Source: an uncultured Oscillospiraceae bacterium (GTDB taxonomy: Bacteria > Bacillota > Clostridia > Oscillospirales > Oscillospiraceae). From it: a stretch of 19,491 bases of DNA. Positions 6,185 through 13,864 of this stretch are shown here, in pieces (position 1 is the first letter of the stretch; each line of letters begins with the position of its first letter). Below the pieces are notes generated by a model that worked only from the letters and a program-made list of their open reading frames with translations, made no database searches and had not been told where the DNA came from. The stretch lies in NCBI GenBank assembly GCA_900762005.1, contig CAAFEV010000259.1, positions 1 to 19,491 on the forward strand, in the 5' to 3' direction. Position numbers and translations under genes: made by a program.

Positions 6185-7372
6185 TCAGAATTTTTTACGC
6201 GGCGGATGCTTCTCCTCTGCAGGTGCGGGCATCAGACAGCCGTATTCATCGAAAATCATCGGAATAATTGTGAAGTCCGCAAATTTTGCAATTTCGTCCA
6301 GCTTTGCCTTCTCTGGGAAGGAGCCGAGAATCGTGAAGGAGAGGCCCTTCTTCTGGGCGCGACCCGTGCGCCCGATGCGGTGGATATAATACTCGTTTTC
6401 GTCGGGCACGTCATAGTTGATAACCGCGTCCACGTCGTCTACGTCGATGCCGCGGGAGGCAACATCCGTCGCAATCAGCACCGGCAGCCTGCCGCTGCGG
6501 AAGGCTGCCATCGTGCGCTCGCGGGTCGCCTGCTTGATATCGCCGTGCAGACAGTCGGCGGCAATGCCGGCGCGGCGCAAATCGTCGCTCAGGCGTTGGC
6601 ACATGACCTTGGTGTTGCAAAAGACAATCACGCGCTCCAATGCGCCGGAGCGCAGGATGCGCAGCATTGCCTGTTCCTTTTCCAGCCGCGGCACGGTGAT
6701 GGAATACTGGTCGATGTCGGGCTTGCTCTCCTCGGTGGGGGTGACGGTAATCTCCACCTCGTCGCGCTGGTACATCCAGCTCACGGTCATGACCTCCTGC
6801 GAAATCGTTGCGGAGAACAGCCCGAGATTGACGCGGTTTTTGATTAAATTCAGAATTTTCGTCACGTCGTCGAAAAAGCCCATGTCGAGCATCCGGTCGG
6901 CTTCGTCCAAAATAACGGTCTTGATTTTGTCAAAGCGGAGGTTCTTACGCTTGAAGTGATCCATCAGCCTGCCGGGGGTCGCAACGATAATCTGCGGATG
7001 CTTCGCAAGACCCTTAAGCTGCGGCTCCATGCTCTGACCGCCGTAGACCACGGTCACGCGGATATCCTTATAAAAGGCGAGCAGTCCGCGCAGCTCGTCG
7101 CCGATTTGAATGGCAAGCTCCCGGGTGGGGGCTAAAATCAACGCCTGCAAATCCTCGGCGGCGGCGTCAATGTGCTCAATAATCGGGATGCCGAAGGCAA
7201 AGGTCTTGCCCGTGCCGGTCGGTGCCTTGGCAATGACATCGCGCCATTGCAGCAGCGGGCCGATGGCTTCAAGCTGTACCTTGGTCGGGCAGTCCAGCCC
7301 CTTTTTTTCCAGTGCGCGTAAAATTTCCGCGCTTACGCCTAAGTCCCGAAAGGTGGTTGCGGTTGTATCCAT
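6185..7372 (-). CDS. DEAD-box ATP-dependent RNA helicase
   Basis: The protein has 395 residues and is essentially the bare two-domain helicase core. It unwinds RNA duplexes using ATP in the cytoplasm. Motifs in order: F (residue 8) with Q-motif GLDCPTKVQ (25-33), motif I APTGTGKT (50-57), Ia PTRELA (82-87), GG (111-112), Ib TPGR (132-135), II DEAD (156-159), III SAT (187-189), then VIVFCNT, V ATDVASRGID and VI HRIGRTGRA. The C-terminus ends soon after domain 2 with a short basic tail (HPPRKKF). It therefore lacks the RNA-binding extensions of DbpA or the long tails of CshA, and I give no gene symbol. GAGGAC lies about 6 bases upstream of the ATG. Ribosome assembly or mRNA turnover, the latter fitting the RNase Y gene in the window, are the likely roles. 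Confidence 0.95.
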   Translation of the reverse strand: MDTTATTFRDLGVSAEILRALEKKGLDCPTKVQLEAIGPLLQWRDVIAKAPTGTGKTFAFGIPIIEHIDAAAEDLQALILAPTRELAIQIGDELRGLLAFYKDIRVTVVYGGQSMEPQLKGLAKHPQIIVATPGRLMDHFKRKNLRFDKIKTVILDEADRMLDMGFFDDVTKILNLIKNRVNLGLFSATISQEVMTVSWMYQRDEVEITVTPTEESKPDIDQYSITVPRLEKEQAMLRILRSGALERVIVFCNTKVMCQRLSDDLRRAGIAADCLHGDIKQATRERTMAAFRSGRLPVLIATDVASRGIDVDDVDAVINYDVPDENEYYIHRIGRTGRAQKKGLSFTILGSFPEKAKLDEIAKFADFTIIPMIFDEYGCLMPAPAEEKHPPRKKF

Positions 7373-7452
7373 GCAAAGTCCTCTTTTTCCGTGTCTCGGT
7401 AAAAAAGCCGAAACTCACAGTTTATCTTATCATATAGTATACCAAAGCTCCG

Positions 7453-7478
7453 AAAAAAAAGCAATCCCCCGTGGGATT
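7453..7478 (-). terminator. Possible weak terminator in the helicase upstream region
   Basis: Read on the minus strand, AATCCC, an ACGG loop and GGGATT form a 6-bp stem, followed by GC and eight T (7460-7453). The shape is that of an intrinsic terminator, but the stem is short. There is no minus-strand gene just upstream, so it would only insulate the helicase from antisense read-through out of the neighbouring plus-strand gene region. Confidence 0.3.
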
Positions 7479-7483
7479 TCTTC

Positions 7484-7512
7484 TTGCGCTATGGCGAAGA
7501 TTGTATTATAAT
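7484..7512 (+). promoter_or_regulatory. Promoter of the transglutaminase-like gene and uppP
   Basis: A perfect -10 TATAAT (7507-7512) lies 17 bases after a weak -35 TTGCGC (7484-7489) and 30 bases before the start codon. GAAAGGGGGG at 7527-7536 is the ribosome binding site. Confidence 0.6.
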
Positions 7513-7542
7513 GCAAATACTTGTCAGAAAGGGGGGAAACCC

Positions 7543-8619
7543 ATGGCGCGGCGAATGCTTGCCGTTTTCTTGTTACTGTCGCTTTTGTCCGGGCTGTCCG
7601 CTGTGGTCTTTGCCGCAGAAAAAACGGACGCAGAGCCCTATGATGCTCTGCCGGAGGCAGAGGCAATCGCCCTTTTGAACCGTGTGCAGCTTCACCCGCA
7701 GCGCACGGGCTATGTCCTGCTTGATGCGCTATTGGAGGAAATCGTCGCCCCGACCGAGGGCGAGGATACCTATACGCGGCTCAAGGCGGCGTATGATTGG
7801 TGCGTCTACGAAATTGCCTATAGCTGGGCACCGTATTCGCAGGATTGGGCACCTGCCTACGATTGCTTTGATTTGTGCTACGATTTGGAGTACGAGGAGG
7901 GCCTGCAGGAGGCAATTCCCTACGAGGTTGCCAACCGCGCTTATCACGCACTCTCTGCCAGACAGGGCATTTGCTATGACTACGGCGCGGCGTTTGCGGT
8001 TATAGCACGCTATCTCGGCGCAGAGGCGTTTGTCCATACCGGCTATTTCCGCTTTGAAGAGCAGTTCGGCAGCACAAGCGGGCATCACGGCTGGGCGGTG
8101 CTGAAAATCGACGGAGCGTTTTACGTCTTTGACCCGCAGCGCGACTACCGCCTGTCGGCAGACGCGACGCAGGAAAATCCCTATGCCTATTTCTGTATTG
8201 CACCGCAGGATACATGGCGGTACCGACACGACGGGGAGGACAACGCCGCACGCGACGCACAATATCTCCCGGTGACGCAGACGCGGACATATCAGCCGGT
8301 GCTGCGCGCCGAGGCAACACGGTTCGGCAGGGCCTTCGGCTCTGCTCCCTGTGCAATCGGCGAGGAGGTTACGCTCCACGCCTACGGCTGCGGTTTTTTT
8401 CTCGGCTGGTATGACCGCTACGGCACGCTGTTGAGCACGCAAAAAGACTACACCTTTGTGTTCCGGCGCAGCATCGTCTGCTATGCCGTGTTTGACGCAT
8501 CGTTCTTTTCCGAGGTTGCCGGAGTGCCGCTGCCGGACACGGGAAGGCCGGAGGAACTGCCCGATGTGAATGGGCTTTCCGCGCAGGCGCAGCTACGGGA
8601 GTTCTTTTTCCGTCCGTGA
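7543..8619 (+). CDS. Secreted transglutaminase-like (papain-fold) protein
   Basis: The protein has 358 residues. It starts with a signal peptide: MARR, a hydrophobic stretch to about residue 22, and likely cleavage after VFAA at 25. The middle domain has the Cys-His-Asp order of the transglutaminase-like superfamily: Cys144 in QGICYDYG, His181/His182 in GHHGWAVLKI, and Asp197 in YVFDPQ. In bacteria this fold usually acts as a peptidase or peptide-crosslinking enzyme at the cell surface; the substrate is not predictable here. Residues about 277-318 (YGCGFFLGWYD, then YTFVFRR and CYAVF) resemble one unit of the Listeria/Bacteroides-type beta repeat found in surface proteins. The ATG at 7543 is chosen because AAAGGGGGG precedes it and the signal peptide starts there. 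uppP follows 27 bases later and is probably cotranscribed. Confidence 0.82.
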   Translation: MARRMLAVFLLLSLLSGLSAVVFAAEKTDAEPYDALPEAEAIALLNRVQLHPQRTGYVLLDALLEEIVAPTEGEDTYTRLKAAYDWCVYEIAYSWAPYSQDWAPAYDCFDLCYDLEYEEGLQEAIPYEVANRAYHALSARQGICYDYGAAFAVIARYLGAEAFVHTGYFRFEEQFGSTSGHHGWAVLKIDGAFYVFDPQRDYRLSADATQENPYAYFCIAPQDTWRYRHDGEDNAARDAQYLPVTQTRTYQPVLRAEATRFGRAFGSAPCAIGEEVTLHAYGCGFFLGWYDRYGTLLSTQKDYTFVFRRSIVCYAVFDASFFSEVAGVPLPDTGRPEELPDVNGLSAQAQLREFFFRP

Positions 8620-8646
8620 AATATCATGATATAATGAGGTAACGCA

Positions 8647-9495
8647 ATGGCTTTTTTGGACTGGTTGAAAATTATGTTTCTCGGTGTTGTGGAGGGGGTT
8701 ACGGAGTGGCTGCCGATCAGCAGCACGGGACACCTTATCCTCACCGACGCTTTTTGGGGCACGAAAACCCCGTCGGTGCTGACCGATGAATTTATGGAGA
8801 TGTTCACCGTTGTTATCCAATTCGGCGCAATTCTGGCGGTGCTGCTGCTCTTCTGGAAAAAGCTCTGGCCGTTCCACCGCCTGCAACGGCAGGAGACGGG
8901 CATTGACCGCCTGTGCGACCGCAGGAAGATGATCATGTGGCTGAAAATTGCTGTTTCCTGTGTACCGGCGGTGATCATCGGGCTGCCGCTTGACGATTGG
9001 ATGGACGCGCATCTTTATACCCCGGTGGTGGTTGCCGCTATGCTGATTCTTTACGGCGTGGGCTTCCTGCTTGTCGAGCGGTATAACCGCAGAAGAAAAC
9101 CGCGCATCCGCAGAATGGCGGACTTTACATGGGTGGATGCCGCGCTCATCGGCGTGTTTCAGGTGCTCGCGCTTGTGCCGGGTACCTCCCGCTCCGGCGC
9201 GACCATTTTAGGCGGTATTTTAATCGGCGCGTCCAGAGGACTTGCGGCGGAATATACCTTCTTCCTCGCCGTGCCGGTGATGTTCGGCGCGTCCTTGCTG
9301 AAGCTTGTAAAATTCGGCTTTGCCTTCAGCGGCACGCAGCTCGGTGCTCTGCTGCTGGGCATGGTGATTGCGTTTGTCGTCTCGCTGTTTGCCATCCGCT
9401 TCTTAATGAATTACATCAAAAAACACGATTTTTCCGTGTTCGGGTGGTATCGTATCGTCCTCGGCGCACTCGTTCTGCTGATTGCCTTATTATAA
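8647..9495 (+). CDS. uppP: Undecaprenyl-diphosphatase (BacA/UppP family)
   Basis: This integral membrane enzyme converts undecaprenyl diphosphate to undecaprenyl phosphate, recycling the lipid carrier of cell-wall synthesis. It also gives background bacitracin tolerance. The protein has 282 residues, the usual length (about 265-290). The first signature is EGVTEWLPISSTGHL (16-30), with the two catalytic Glu residues and the Ser/His motif. The second is the PGTSRSGAT loop about 180 residues in. Multiple hydrophobic helices run to the C-terminus. GAGG at 8637-8640 is the ribosome binding site. A TATAAT at 8630-8635 would start transcription after that site, so it is probably not a promoter, and the gene likely depends on the upstream promoter. 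A strong terminator follows. Confidence 0.97.
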   Translation: MAFLDWLKIMFLGVVEGVTEWLPISSTGHLILTDAFWGTKTPSVLTDEFMEMFTVVIQFGAILAVLLLFWKKLWPFHRLQRQETGIDRLCDRRKMIMWLKIAVSCVPAVIIGLPLDDWMDAHLYTPVVVAAMLILYGVGFLLVERYNRRRKPRIRRMADFTWVDAALIGVFQVLALVPGTSRSGATILGGILIGASRGLAAEYTFFLAVPVMFGASLLKLVKFGFAFSGTQLGALLLGMVIAFVVSLFAIRFLMNYIKKHDFSVFGWYRIVLGALVLLIALL

Positions 9496-9502
9496 CCAAA
9501 CG

Positions 9503-9539
9503 CCGCACCGCAAGGAAGCTCCCTGCGGTGCGGATTTTT
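9503..9539 (+). terminator. Intrinsic terminator after uppP
   Basis: A 10-bp perfect stem CCGCACCGCA/TGCGGTGCGG (9503-9512 with 9524-9533) has an 11-base loop that can pair GGA/TCC internally, then A and TTTTT (9535-9539). It sits between convergent uppP (stop 9495) and clpC (stop 9542) and may serve clpC less efficiently. Confidence 0.9.
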
Positions 9540-9541
9540 GC

Positions 9542-11812
9542 CTATCGGGACAAAAGGACAATTTCGCCGTCCTGCAAACAGGCGCATACGCCGGGGCTGC
9601 CGCCGCGCAGCAGATGCTCGGCAAGCGGTGCCTCCAGCCGTGTCTGTAAAATCGGGCGCAGGGCGCGTGCGCCGCTTTTTTTGGAAAGAGCCTGCTGCGC
9701 CAGCTCCTGCGCCAGCTCGGCGGTGTATTCCAGCTGCAAGCCCTGTCGTTCGGCACGCCTTTGCAATGCCTCTAATTGCTGCGCGGCAATGCGGGTCAGC
9801 TCGCCCAAGCCGAGCGGACGAAAGGTTGCGATACAGTCCACTCTGCCCAGGAATTCAGGTGGAAAATGCTCCCGCAAGGCGGCCTCCGTGCTGCTTGCGT
9901 CGCGTGCGCCGAAGCCGAGAGAGCCGGTTGCAGTGCTGCCTAAATTCGAGGTCATGACCAGCAGGGTATTCTTAAAATCGACGTGCCGCCCTGTGGAATC
10001 GGTCAGAATGCCGTCCTCCATGATTTGCAGCAGAATGCCGCAGATGTCGCGGTGCGCCTTTTCGATTTCGTCGAACAGCACCAGACTGTAAGGCTTCCGC
10101 CGCACCTGCTCGGACAGCTCGCCGCCTTCATCGTAGCCGACGTAGCCCGGTGGTGCGCCGAGCAGACGGGAGACCGCGTGCTTTTCCATATATTCCGACA
10201 TATCCAGCCGAATCATCGCGCTCTCGCTGCCGAATACCGCCTCGCTGAGTGCCTTGCAAAGCTCCGTTTTTCCCACGCCGGTCGGGCCGGTGAACAGCAT
10301 GGCGGCAACCGGACGTTTTTCCTCGGCAAGACCGCTGCGCCCGCGCCGCACCGCCTGCGAGACGGCGGTAATTGCCTGCGCCTGCCCGACGACACGGCTG
10401 CCGAGTGTCTGCTCCAGCGCGCACAGCCGCTCCCGCTCCGGGGCGGAAACCACCCCGACGGGAATGCCCGTTCGCTTGGAAACCGCCTTGGCAATGTCCT
10501 GTGCACCGACACACCGCTGCCCGTGCAGCGGTGTGCGCAGGGTTTGCAGCTTGTCGCGCAGTCCCGCAGCGCGTTCATATTCACCGCTGCGCACCGCCTC
10601 GCGCAGGGTCTGCTCCAATGCATGAGAGCCCTGCGCTCCGCGCTCCGTCTTTGCGCAGGCGGCACCCTCGTCGAGCAAATCCACCGCCTTGTCCGGCAAA
10701 AATTTATCCGGCAGATAGCGGCAGGAGAGCTGAACCGCTGCCGTAATTGCCGCGTCGGAAATCGTAATGCGGTGGTGCGCCTCCAGGCCCTCGCGCAGTC
10801 CCTCCAAAATCTCCCGCGTCTCCTCGCGGCTCGGCTCATCGACCTGCACTGTGCGGAAACGGCGTTCCAGCGCGGCATCCTTTTCAATACATTTGCGGTA
10901 TTCGGTCAGCGTCGTTGCGCCGATGAGCTGTAATTTTCCGCGCCCCAAGGCGGGCTTGAGCAGATTTGCCGCATCAATCGCGCCCTCTGCCGCGCCCGCG
11001 CCGGTCAACGTGTGCATTTCATCGACGAATAGGATTACGTTCTGCGCCCGCTGCGCCTCGGCAACAATATCGCGCACGCGCTCTTCGAACTCGCCGCGGT
11101 ACTTCGTGCCCGCAATGACGCTTGCCATATCCAGCGCGAACAGGCGTTTTCCGCGCAAAACCTCCGGCACACGTCCGGCGGCAAGATACTGTGCTACGCC
11201 CTCGACAATCGCGGTTTTGCCAACACCCGGCTCGCCGATTAACGCCGGATTGTTCTTATGCTTACGCGACAGAATTTGCAGCACGGTTTCAATTTCGCGC
11301 TGCCTGCCGATGACCGGCTCGCTTCGGTCCGCCTGCTCGACCATGTCTGTGCCGAACTGCTCCAGCAGCCGTGTGTTTTGCATATTCCGCTCCTTTCGGA
11401 TGCACTCGTGTTCATATAGACGGGAAAACACGCAGTCGGCGTCAATGCCGCACTGTGCCAGAAGCCTGCTTGCACCGCATTGCCCGTCGCGCAGCATAGC
11501 CGCCAGCAGCTGCTCCGGCTCCACGTGGCTGTGCTCCCTTGCGCCGCGTGCGATGGCGCGCGCGGCACGCGGTGAAAGACCCTGCGGCAGCCGCACCATC
11601 GGGGTGCCTGTGCCGCTCTCGCGTAAGAGCTGCGCCAGCAGCTCCGCCGCACCGATGCCCTGCCATGCCAACGCTCTGCCGCTTGCTCCCTGTGTGCTCA
11701 GTGCGGTTGCAACCAGCAGATGCTCCGTGCCGACATAGCTGTGCCCCAGCAAGCAGGCCAGAGCCCAACCGCGCAGCAAAATCCGGCGTGTGCGTGCGCT
11801 TTGTTTTCCCAT
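9542..11812 (-). CDS. clpC: ClpC-type AAA+ unfoldase, ATPase subunit of a Clp protease
   Basis: This hexameric double-ring ATPase unfolds substrates and feeds them to ClpP. The protein has 756 residues. A degenerate Clp N-domain (about 5-138) has two repeats (GHSYVGTEHLL, HSHVEPEQLL). NBD1 carries Walker A GEPGVGKT (193-200) and Walker B LFVDE (261-265). A short middle region contains a UVR-like helix (SGEYERAAGLRDKLQ, 409-423). NBD2 carries GPTGVGKT (509-516), LFDE (579-582) and sensor-2 GARALRP (714-720). SLGFGAR at 631-637 matches the ClpP-docking loop (x-G-F). The middle domain is about 20 residues shorter than in B. subtilis ClpC. I start at the ATG 11812, 7 bases after GGAGG; an ATG at 11818 and a GTG at 11845 are poorer. 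The ctsR, mcsA and mcsB genes that often accompany clpC are absent. Confidence 0.92.
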   Translation of the reverse strand: MGKQSARTRRILLRGWALACLLGHSYVGTEHLLVATALSTQGASGRALAWQGIGAAELLAQLLRESGTGTPMVRLPQGLSPRAARAIARGAREHSHVEPEQLLAAMLRDGQCGASRLLAQCGIDADCVFSRLYEHECIRKERNMQNTRLLEQFGTDMVEQADRSEPVIGRQREIETVLQILSRKHKNNPALIGEPGVGKTAIVEGVAQYLAAGRVPEVLRGKRLFALDMASVIAGTKYRGEFEERVRDIVAEAQRAQNVILFVDEMHTLTGAGAAEGAIDAANLLKPALGRGKLQLIGATTLTEYRKCIEKDAALERRFRTVQVDEPSREETREILEGLREGLEAHHRITISDAAITAAVQLSCRYLPDKFLPDKAVDLLDEGAACAKTERGAQGSHALEQTLREAVRSGEYERAAGLRDKLQTLRTPLHGQRCVGAQDIAKAVSKRTGIPVGVVSAPERERLCALEQTLGSRVVGQAQAITAVSQAVRRGRSGLAEEKRPVAAMLFTGPTGVGKTELCKALSEAVFGSESAMIRLDMSEYMEKHAVSRLLGAPPGYVGYDEGGELSEQVRRKPYSLVLFDEIEKAHRDICGILLQIMEDGILTDSTGRHVDFKNTLLVMTSNLGSTATGSLGFGARDASSTEAALREHFPPEFLGRVDCIATFRPLGLGELTRIAAQQLEALQRRAERQGLQLEYTAELAQELAQQALSKKSGARALRPILQTRLEAPLAEHLLRGGSPGVCACLQDGEIVLLSR

Positions 11813-11853
11813 GCGCATCCCTCCGTCGAGGAGTTTAGCCTCCACCGAAAAAA

Positions 11854-11859
11854 ACTATA
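11854..11859 (-). promoter_or_regulatory. Possible clpC -10 element
   Basis: TATAGT on the minus strand (11859-11854) lies 42 bases before the clpC start, in the AT-rich gap to the divergent ferredoxin gene. No good -35 stands at the right distance, and no CtsR-type direct heptad repeat is visible around it. Confidence 0.35.
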
Positions 11860-11889
11860 CCGAAAAGTTATATTTCTGTGTTTTACCAT

Positions 11890-11917
11890 TTGCATTTTTC
11901 AAAAACTGTGATAGAAT
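11890..11917 (+). promoter_or_regulatory. Ferredoxin promoter
   Basis: A -35 TTGCAT (11890-11895), a 16-base spacer and -10 TAGAAT (11912-11917) precede the ferredoxin start by 36 bases. The RBS GGAGG at 11941-11945 follows. Confidence 0.7.
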
Positions 11918-11953
11918 GGTCTTGTAAATATTACAGATACGGAGGAAAATCCA

Positions 11954-12124
11954 ATGGCATATTTCATCACCGATGCCTGCGTCAAATGCGGCACCTGCGC
12001 AGATACCTGCCCGCTCGGCATTATCACCGAGGGCGACGAGAAGTACGTAATCGATGCCGACCAATGCGTTGACTGTGGCTCCTGCGCCGCTGCCTGCCCC
12101 GTTGAAGCCATCGAGCAGCAGTAA
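11954..12124 (+). CDS. 2[4Fe-4S] ferredoxin, clostridial type
   Basis: This 56-residue electron carrier has two full CxxCxxCxxxCP motifs: Cys9, 12, 15, 19 and Cys38, 41, 44, 48. These bind two cubane clusters, as in Clostridium pasteurianum ferredoxin. The protein is acidic and lacks other domains. The start is fixed by GGAGGAAAATCCA before the ATG. It has its own promoter and a strong terminator, so it is monocistronic. A high-abundance, low-potential electron carrier for anaerobic metabolism (for example with pyruvate:ferredoxin oxidoreductase or hydrogenase) is the family role. The partner enzymes are not in this window. A soluble DNA-encoded alternative such as a regulatory iron-sulfur protein is unlikely at this size. 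Confidence 0.96.
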   Translation: MAYFITDACVKCGTCADTCPLGIITEGDEKYVIDADQCVDCGSCAAACPVEAIEQQ

Positions 12125-12134
12125 TTCATGTAAC

Positions 12135-12168
12135 ACAAACGACCTGCGCTCTCGCGCAGGTCGTTTGT
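12135..12168 (+). terminator. Terminator hairpin after the ferredoxin gene
   Basis: A 15-bp perfect stem runs from ACAAACGACC at 12135 to GGTCGTTTGT at 12168 with a TCTC loop. No long T run follows (CGTATG), so termination may be partial and some read-through into the methyltransferase gene is possible. Confidence 0.75.
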
Positions 12169-12188
12169 CGTATGAGGGGGATGCACAG

Positions 12189-12896
12189 ATGGACGAACAG
12201 CTTTGGAACGGGATGTGTCTGCGTCACGAGGGCTTTCCGCTCGGAACGGACTCGGTGCTGCTGTCGCAGTTTCCGAGCCTGCCGCCGGGGGCGAGGATTG
12301 TCGACCTCGGCAGCGGCTGCGGCACGCTCGGCATTCTCTTATGTGCCCGCGACGCACGGTGCTGTGTGACGGGTGTGGAGCTTGACGAACAGGCGCACAG
12401 TCTCGCGCTGGAAAACAGCACGCGCAACGCACTGACCGGGCGACTGCGTCCGGTTTTGGGCGATGTGAGGCAAATCCGCAGCCTGTTGCCGCACGGCGCG
12501 TTTGACTGTGTGGTTTCCAACCCGCCGTATTTTCCGATTGGCAGCGGCAAGCAGAGCACCCGTGCGGCGCAGGCGCGCTCGGAGCTGACGCTGACGCTTG
12601 CCGAGCTGTGCGCGGCGGCGGCATGGCTGCTGCCGGACGGCGGACGCTTTGCGCTGGTGCACCGCCCGGAGCGGCTTTGCGATTTGCTGTGCTGCCTGCG
12701 CGGGCAGCGTCTGGAGCCGAAGCGTCTGCGCTTTGTGCGCCACCGCGCCGGAGCGGATGCCTGCCTTGCCTTACTGGAAGCACGCAAGGGCGGGAAGCCG
12801 GGCTTGCGGCTTTCGCCGGATTTTATTGAACTGCAGCCCGACGGTGCGCCGACCGACGAATACCGCGCCGTCTATCACGAAGGAGACCGCCTATGA
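12189..12896 (+). CDS. TrmN6-type tRNA1(Val) (adenine37-N6)-methyltransferase-like protein
   Basis: This 235-residue SAM-dependent methyltransferase has motif I VDLGSGCGTLG (38-48), the acidic post-motif ELDE (64-67), GDVR (91-94) and the catalytic NPPY (111-114) typical of N6-adenine and related amino methylases. The N-terminal GFPLGTDSVLLSQF segment is characteristic of the TrmN6/YabB group, which modifies A37 of tRNA1(Val). The ATG at 12189 follows GAGGGGG; longer readings run through the terminator and ferredoxin and are not real. Its stop overlaps the rsmI start (ATGA at 12893-12896). This pairing of the two RNA methyltransferases is also common in Bacillota, where yabB, yazA and rsmI cluster; the yazA-like endonuclease gene is missing here. 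The exact target is inferred from the family. Confidence 0.88.
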   Translation: MDEQLWNGMCLRHEGFPLGTDSVLLSQFPSLPPGARIVDLGSGCGTLGILLCARDARCCVTGVELDEQAHSLALENSTRNALTGRLRPVLGDVRQIRSLLPHGAFDCVVSNPPYFPIGSGKQSTRAAQARSELTLTLAELCAAAAWLLPDGGRFALVHRPERLCDLLCCLRGQRLEPKRLRFVRHRAGADACLALLEARKGGKPGLRLSPDFIELQPDGAPTDEYRAVYHEGDRL

Positions 12897-13726
12897 GTAT
12901 ACTCTATCTGGTTCCGACGCCCATCGGAAACCTCTCCGATATCTCCCCGCGCTGCCGCGAAACGCTGGAAGGCGTCGATTTTATCGCGGCGGAGGATACG
13001 CGGGTCACGCTGCGGCTTTTAAATCACCTCGAACTGAAAAAGCCGCTGGTCAGCTATCATGAGCACAACAAGGAATTCAGCGGGAAAAAGGTTCTGGAGC
13101 GGATTCTGGCAGGGGAGACCTGTGCGCTGGTGTCCGATGCCGGGTCACCGGCAATCTCCGACCCCGGTGAGGATTTGGTACGCCTTTGCGCCGAAAACGG
13201 TGTGACGGTCACGGCGATTGCCGGTCCCTGCGCGGCGATTACCGCGTTGAGCGTCTCGGGCTTGCCAACCGGACGTTTCACCTTTGAGGGCTTTCTCTCC
13301 GTGAATAAAAAAAGCCGCGCTGCCCACCTCGCGTCTCTGCAAGGGGAACAGCGCACCATGATTTTTTACGAAGCACCGCACAAGCTTCCCGCCACGCTGC
13401 GCGATTTGGCGCAGACCTTCGGCGACGGACGGCGCATTGCCCTGTGCCGGGAGCTGACCAAGCTGCACGAGGAAATTTTACGCATGACGCTTGCCGAGGC
13501 GGTTGCCCGTTATGAACAAGAGCCGCCGCGTGGCGAATTTGTGCTGATTGTCGAGGGCGCACAGCCGGTGCGGGAAAAGGAGCTATCGCTTTCCAATGTG
13601 CTTGCGCTGGTGCGGCAGCGCATGGCGCAGGGTATTTCCCGCAAGGATGCCGTGCGGCAGACCGCTGCCGAGACCGGTTATCCGAAAAACGAGCTTTACA
13701 CCGCCGCTTTAGCCGAGGAATCGTAA
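12893..13726 (+). CDS. rsmI: 16S rRNA (cytidine1402-2'-O)-methyltransferase
   Basis: RsmI methylates the ribose of C1402 in the ribosomal P site and fine-tunes decoding. The protein has 277 residues, the normal length. It is a class III (tetrapyrrole-methylase fold) enzyme with LVPTPIGNLSDIS (6-18), AEDTR (33-37), SYHEHN (55-60), SDAGSPAISDPG (82-93), AGP (111-113) and FEGF (132-135), which are all diagnostic of the family. It overlaps the upstream TrmN6-type gene by four bases, with GAAGGAG just inside that gene as the ribosome binding site. No clear terminator follows before the next promoter at 13757. Confidence 0.97.
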   Translation: MSILYLVPTPIGNLSDISPRCRETLEGVDFIAAEDTRVTLRLLNHLELKKPLVSYHEHNKEFSGKKVLERILAGETCALVSDAGSPAISDPGEDLVRLCAENGVTVTAIAGPCAAITALSVSGLPTGRFTFEGFLSVNKKSRAAHLASLQGEQRTMIFYEAPHKLPATLRDLAQTFGDGRRIALCRELTKLHEEILRMTLAEAVARYEQEPPRGEFVLIVEGAQPVREKELSLSNVLALVRQRMAQGISRKDAVRQTAAETGYPKNELYTAALAEES

Positions 13727-13756
13727 TATTGCTTTCTTGCCAAATGCGCGGAGAAC

Positions 13757-13785
13757 TTGCCTTTTTCACGAAAACGTGGTATTCT
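13757..13785 (+). promoter_or_regulatory. Promoter of the lipoprotein gene
   Basis: A -35 TTGCCT (13757-13762), a 17-base spacer and -10 TATTCT (13780-13785) stand in the 138-base gap between rsmI and the lipoprotein gene. A small dyad CACG-AAAA-CGTG lies in the spacer and could be a regulator site, though it is short. The leader to the start codon is about 75 bases. Confidence 0.55.
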
Positions 13786-13864
13786 TAAAAAGGAAGCGGT
13801 ATGCCTTTTAAAAAGTTGTCTTTCCCCTGCTGTCTTCCGAAAAATTATAGGGAGGAAACTCAAT

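Noticed and set aside
8630..8635. Perfect TATAAT with a TG extension just before uppP
   Set aside because: Transcription would start at about 8642, after the ribosome binding site at 8637-8640, and no -35 is present. Cotranscription with the upstream gene is more likely.
9983..10933. Long open frame of about 316 codons on the plus strand opposite clpC
   Set aside because: It is a shadow of the clpC reading frame, without a start signal or recognisable domains.
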